NCBI GenBank assembly: GCA_025996695.1
Contig: BNTP01000077.1
Span: 1-9,453, forward strand
Direction of reading: 5' to 3'
Origin: Bacteroidia bacterium
GTDB taxonomy: Bacteria > Bacteroidota > Bacteroidia > Bacteroidales > Azobacteroidaceae
DNA length: 9,453 nt
Shown here: one piece after another, positions 6,510-9,453 of the stretch
How the letters are laid out: every line of letters begins with the position of its first letter
How positions within the stretch are numbered: the stretch's first letter is position 1
Position numbers and translations under genes: made by a program
The notes under the pieces: model-generated
Databases searched by the model: none
What the model was told of the DNA's origin: nothing
The model's input: the letters and a program-made list of their open reading frames with translations, nothing else

Positions 6510-7757
6510 TTAATCTAAATCAAATAAATTACCTACAAATCCTCTTGTGAGTCGTTCTCCCCAACCCTGCTTTTTTGTTTTTTTCGGCTTTTCAGGTTTG
6601 TCAGGCTCTTCAAGTTTTTCAGGTTTTTCAGGTTTTTCAAATATTGGTGCAGCCGGCGCGTTCGTTTCTTCGACCACTTCAACAACCGGCGGCTCTATCG
6701 GCCTCACTTCTCCGGCACAATTTTCTTTGCCCGACAGCACTAAGCCGCGTACACACGCTTGAGTTTGGTCGCTGAGGGGTGCCAAATGAACAGGTAATCC
6801 GGATTCTGTTGCCAACAGACGATCGAAATCTTTCAGTTGCGCGCCACCACCCGTAAGAATTATTCCGCCTTTTTTCAGGTCAGATTTATACCCTGATTGA
6901 TGGATTTGATGGATGGTGTTTGCACTGATTTCCAACGCACGTGCTTTAATGATTTTGTTTTCAGTGGTTTCTGTGTCTGCGGGTTCGTCCAATAAGACGC
7001 CATTATTTTGTTTAAATTCTTCGATATTCGCTTTGCCTAATGTGGCGAGGTCTTTTGTGATGACATCGCCCCCTAAAGGGATGGTCACTAAAAATTTCAG
7101 ATAACTGCCTTTGTAGATAGACACGTAGGTAAGTGCTGCACCAATTTCGACCAAAGCAATACCGGACTCTTTTTGTTCGGGCATCAACACGGCTTCGGCA
7201 GTTGCCAATGGGGATACAAAAAAGTCAGCGATTTCCACTTGGGTTTTTTCCGACAGAATTTGTTCCAAACGATTGCGTTCTTCGATAAACGGCCGTGCTA
7301 ACACTAACAGGCAGCGCATTTCAATTTCTTTGCAAAATTCACCTACCGGATACGGCGTCGACACATCGTCTAAATAATATTGTTGGGAAACAATTTTCCA
7401 AGTTTCCGGACGGCTCCAACATTCCTTTTCGAGCAAATCCAGCGTTTCTCGCGTCACCGTGCCGTTGATTTCTTTTTTGACAGTATACGGCTCTGTGTGT
7501 AACGATTGACCGCCAATGCCGATGTATATTTGTTTAAGTCCTTGAACGAGAAGTGGTTGTCGACTCAAACTATTGACCACCGATTGCACTTTGGTGGTTG
7601 CTTCTTCCAATTTGCTGATACGTCCGCGACACATACAATCGCCCAAAGGCAAAACCTCCGTTCCGAGCACTTCCAATTCGCCTAAGCTATTTTTCCGCGC
7701 CGCCATCGCCTGCATTTTGGACGTGCCTAAATCTATTGCTGCTACATAACCTTCCAT
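6510..7757 (-). CDS. ftsA: Cell division protein FtsA (actin-like membrane anchor of FtsZ)
   Basis: An actin/Hsp70-fold protein that tethers FtsZ to the inner membrane. The ATG at 7757 (415 residues) is preferred: it is followed at once by the phosphate-1 motif AAIDLGTSK, and it lies 4 nt after the ftsQ stop. The ATG at 7796 would add 13 mostly Lys residues and overlap ftsQ. Visible features are GIGGQSL (80-86), the 1C subdomain (~90-175), a phosphate-2 region VEIGAALTYVSIY (203-215), PLGGDVIT, and the adenosine motif ILTGGGAQL (300-308). A Pro/Glu/Lys-rich linker (~373-396) ends in a C-terminal amphipathic segment GWGERLTRGFVGNLF, the membrane-targeting helix. Phosphate 2 is usually a DxGxxTT form, but here Asp is Glu204 and GTT-type residues are Ala208-Leu209-Thr210. 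ATP binding may therefore be altered. Confidence 0.94.
   Translation of the reverse strand: MEGYVAAIDLGTSKMQAMAARKNSLGELEVLGTEVLPLGDCMCRGRISKLEEATTKVQSVVNSLSRQPLLVQGLKQIYIGIGGQSLHTEPYTVKKEINGTVTRETLDLLEKECWSRPETWKIVSQQYYLDDVSTPYPVGEFCKEIEMRCLLVLARPFIEERNRLEQILSEKTQVEIADFFVSPLATAEAVLMPEQKESGIALVEIGAALTYVSIYKGSYLKFLVTIPLGGDVITKDLATLGKANIEEFKQNNGVLLDEPADTETTENKIIKARALEISANTIHQIHQSGYKSDLKKGGIILTGGGAQLKDFDRLLATESGLPVHLAPLSDQTQACVRGLVLSGKENCAGEVRPIEPPVVEVVEETNAPAAPIFEKPEKPEKLEEPDKPEKPKKTKKQGWGERLTRGFVGNLFDLD
6591..6644 (-). repeat. 9-bp tandem repeat in ftsA (Glu-Lys-Pro linker)
   Basis: Six in-frame 9-bp units (plus strand TTCAGGTTT with variants) encode repeated Lys-Pro-Glu tripeptides in the linker between the FtsA ATPase core and its membrane-targeting helix. 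Unit number could vary by slippage without frameshift, changing tether length. Confidence 0.75.
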
Positions 7758-7761
7758 ATTC

Positions 7762-8511
7762 TTATATCGTTTTTTTTTCTTTTTTTGTACACACAACTTG
7801 ATTTTTATACTTCAAATTGATCATCGAATAGCGATTCCATCCCACTTCATTCAGCCCTTTTTCGTAAAAAAGTTGCAATTTATCCAAATTTTCCTGATAA
7901 TTTGCAATTTCCCCCAACAAAATGATATGGTCACCCTTTTTTGGAATCAATTCAACATCCATATTGTGCAAAACATTGATTTGCTCGATTTGGTTGTTCC
8001 AAAAATTATTATTTTGCAAATATACAACAAATTTATATAATTCCCGCATGGCATACGATTTTTTTACGTTACCGGTTGCAACAGGAACAAATGCTCCAAA
8101 ATCAGGCGGAATCGGCATAATCGTTCCCCGATCGTCCACATAGTAGTTTTCGGTTTCGGTAATGACACGTAAAACAGGCGTGCGAGGTGTTATTTTGATT
8201 TTCACCTTGCCGTTTAGCGTTTTATAAACTTCTGCATCGGCAATAAATGGATTTGCTTCCAACGTTTTTTCGATGGCGTTAGTCCGAATATTCTGACCTG
8301 TTTGGCCAATCGGGTTCAACTGTTGGTCAGTAAGGATTTTCAAAATGTTTTTTTCGCTTAGATAATTATTCGCGGACGTACTTTGTATTTCGATTTGCAG
8401 CTCCGAGCATGTCTGTTCTGCCTCCGTTTGTCGACTCAGGACAACGACCGCGTGAATCAGATAAGCCGCCAAAACAAGCACAACGCCGATGATTGCAATT
8501 TTTTTTATCAT
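7762..8511 (-). CDS. ftsQ: Cell division protein FtsQ/DivIB
   Basis: A 249-residue single-pass inner-membrane divisome protein. The chosen start is the ATG at 8511, giving MIKKIAIIGVVLVLAAYLIH: a short basic cytoplasmic end and one transmembrane helix (~residues 5-24). An upstream in-frame ATG at 8634 would add 41 residues and cross the promoter region, so it is rejected. The periplasmic part has a POTRA-like region (~35-110) with LSEKNILKILTDQQ and IEKTLEANPFIADAEVYKTLNGKVKIKI, then the FtsQ beta domain with YYVDDRGTIMPIP. Sequence conservation is low, as usual for FtsQ. The call rests on these patterns together with position directly before ftsA and ftsZ. It presumably recruits later division proteins. 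Confidence 0.92.
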   Translation of the reverse strand: MIKKIAIIGVVLVLAAYLIHAVVVLSRQTEAEQTCSELQIEIQSTSANNYLSEKNILKILTDQQLNPIGQTGQNIRTNAIEKTLEANPFIADAEVYKTLNGKVKIKITPRTPVLRVITETENYYVDDRGTIMPIPPDFGAFVPVATGNVKKSYAMRELYKFVVYLQNNNFWNNQIEQINVLHNMDVELIPKKGDHIILLGEIANYQENLDKLQLFYEKGLNEVGWNRYSMINLKYKNQVVCTKKEKKTI

Positions 8512-8535
8512 GTGTTTGTAAATCTTTGAAGAGTG

Positions 8536-8543
8536 CAAAGGTA
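8536..8543 (-). promoter_or_regulatory. Promoter core (-7 box) for the ftsQ-ftsA-ftsZ-coaBC operon
   Basis: The minus strand reads TACCTTTG followed by C, matching the Bacteroidetes TAnnTTTG -7 box, 24 nt before the ftsQ start. No clear TTG is seen at the -33 position, only a T-rich stretch. It shares the 8512-8697 gap with a divergent promoter, so the operon starts here and is not read from a mur gene. Confidence 0.55.
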
Positions 8544-8638
8544 CGATTTTTTTTGAAAGTAAGATGAAAAACAGCGCATAAAAAATGGCCTCAAGCTGAG
8601 AAAACTTTTGGGCGAGGAAGTGGAGGATTGACAAGAGG

Positions 8639-8669
8639 TTGCTTTATTGGAAGAAAAACCGTATCTTTG
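8639..8669 (+). promoter_or_regulatory. Promoter (-33 TTG, -7 TATCTTTG) for the AlbA-domain pseudogene
   Basis: TTG at 8639-8641 and TATCTTTG at 8662-8669 are separated by 20 nt, a good fit to the Bacteroidetes promoter (TTG, 19-21 nt, TAnnTTTG). The ATG at 8698 lies 28 nt after the -7 box, giving a short leader. Confidence 0.6.
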
Positions 8670-8697
8670 CAGATACAATTTAATAGAATAATGTTGC

Positions 8698-9372
8698 ATG
8701 GTATCAACGGCACATATTAGGGAGCTGACTAAACAGACAGAAGGGACAACGCTGGAATTTAAATCCTGCACGGATAAAATTTCCCCGACCGTCTATGAAA
8801 GTATTTGCGCTTTTTTGAACAGAGAGGGCGGCGAATTGCTTATTGGCGTAAGCAATGAGGGTGAAATTCTCGGAGTCAACCGGAAATGTGTGGTGGCAGA
8901 TGCGAAGTCATATCGCAATCTTTAATCCGCAACATAACTGGCTTGAATCCGTTTGGACGAACAAAATATCAACCGGATAGATGTTAGAAACCTGATATTC
9001 AGGGAAGTAACGGCTAATCTGCTCATTCATAGAGAATTTTCTCATTCTTTTACATCCAAATTTCTGATTTTTTCCGACAAGGTGATTACCGAAAACTGGA
9101 CAAAGCCCATGCAGTTCGGATATATTACGCTTGATAATTGGGAAAGCCACACAAAAAATCCACTTATTGCCAAAGTCTTTCGCGAAATGAAATGGGTGGA
9201 AGAGTTGGGTTCCGGCAAAAAGAATATCAAAAAGTATGCACCGCTCTATTATGATGATTACCGGATAGAAATAGAGAATAGTGATAAATTTGTCTTTTCA
9301 ATAACCTATCGGAATCCGGATGAAAAGGGTGCACGACAAATTTCCCATTTTTACTTTCACAGTAGTAGATAG
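8698..9372 (+). pseudogene. Broken AlbA-domain ATP-binding regulator (RecG-like/Schlafen AlbA_2 family)
   Basis: The first part (8698-8925, 75 codons) is an AlbA_2-type N-terminus: LTKQTEGTTLEFK, then FLNREGGELLIGVSNEGEILGVN. It stops after SYRNL. The second part (from the TTG at 8953 to 9372) reads LDEQNINRIDVRNLIFREVTANLLIHREF, then ENWTKPMQFG, then NPLIAKVFREMKWVEELGSG. This matches the C-terminal ATPase-like domain (HATPase_c_4) of the same family. Intact members are usually ~450-500 residues, so roughly half the protein (the end of AlbA plus the central region) is gone. Just before the second part, LNPF is readable in yet another frame, pointing to a small indel as well as the deletion. 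Such proteins are thought to be DNA-binding regulators. This copy is probably dead, though its promoter survives. The last ~15 residues run up to a repeat and may not be native. Confidence 0.75.
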
Positions 9373-9442
9373 CCCGTAGGGCTTTCATATCAATAGAAAA
9401 ATAGGTACCCCATCCAACCCCATAGCCCGTAGGGCATACACC
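9371..9442 (+). repeat. Dispersed ~70-bp repeat unit, copy C
   Basis: This unit starts with the perfect palindrome AGCCCGTAGGGCT (9371-9383), followed by TTC and the core ATATCAATAGAAAA (9387-9400), a C-rich spacer, and a second palindrome GCCCGTAGGGC with ATACACC. It is homologous to the units at 47-117 and 121-193. It begins at the stop codon of the AlbA-domain pseudogene. More copies may follow outside the window. Confidence 0.7.
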
Positions 9443-9453
9443 AGACGGGTGAA

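Noticed and set aside
7758..7796. Longer FtsA start at 7796
   Set aside because: It adds a Lys-rich tail with no homology and overlaps ftsQ. The ATG at 7757 sits directly before the conserved core.
8512..8634. Longer FtsQ start at 8634
   Set aside because: It would place the TACCTTTG promoter core inside the coding region and add a second hydrophobic stretch not expected in FtsQ.
9254..9267. 14-bp match ATGATTACCGGATA shared with positions 17-30
   Set aside because: It lies within coding-like sequence of the AlbA-domain remnant with no flanking similarity, and a match of this length can occur by chance in 9.4 kb.

Overview
The window is Bacteroidetes chromosome, probably order Bacteroidales. 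Four things support this: a lipoprotein-type Omp85 protein (TamL), a Bacteroidetes-style FtsZ, promoter cores of the TAnnTTTG type, and starts without clear Shine-Dalgarno sequences. Core housekeeping genes sit next to decayed accessory genes and palindromic repeat elements.

Left part (1-2571). The window opens inside an inverted-repeat element with 37-bp arms that carries two copies of a ~70-bp dispersed repeat. It is followed by tamL (274-2571, +), an outer-membrane lipoprotein with an Omp85 barrel.

Middle (2583-3853, +). This looks like a ruined three-gene accessory operon with its promoter core still present. The remnant of a putative ATPase gene (2598-3091) is interrupted by a 286-bp palindrome-rich inverted-repeat element (2699-2984). 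Next comes an intact STAS-like DUF4325 gene (3097-3453). Last is a PIN-domain toxin/RNase-like gene (3457-3853) that has lost its N-terminal catalytic part through a frameshift and deletion. Only the STAS-like gene is whole.

Right part (8511 down to 4013, -). A compact division/coenzyme A operon runs ftsQ-ftsA-ftsZ-coaBC from its own promoter region. FtsQ, FtsA and FtsZ build the divisome. CoaBC makes 4'-phosphopantetheine for coenzyme A. No mur genes lie directly upstream, so the fts block appears detached from the rest of the division/cell-wall cluster. FtsZ and FtsA each have an unusual change in a nucleotide-binding loop (GKGTGTG in FtsZ, EIGAALT in FtsA).

Far right (8639-9453, +). A promoter diverges from ftsQ and drives a broken AlbA-type ATP-binding regulator gene: the N-terminal domain and the C-terminal ATPase-like domain survive, and the middle is missing. 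The window ends in another copy of the ~70-bp repeat seen at the left edge.

The most interesting observations are the repeat family with covarying palindromes, the decayed ATPase/STAS/PIN locus with its inserted element, and the paired FtsZ/FtsA motif changes. All family assignments rest on motif recognition by eye, without database searches.
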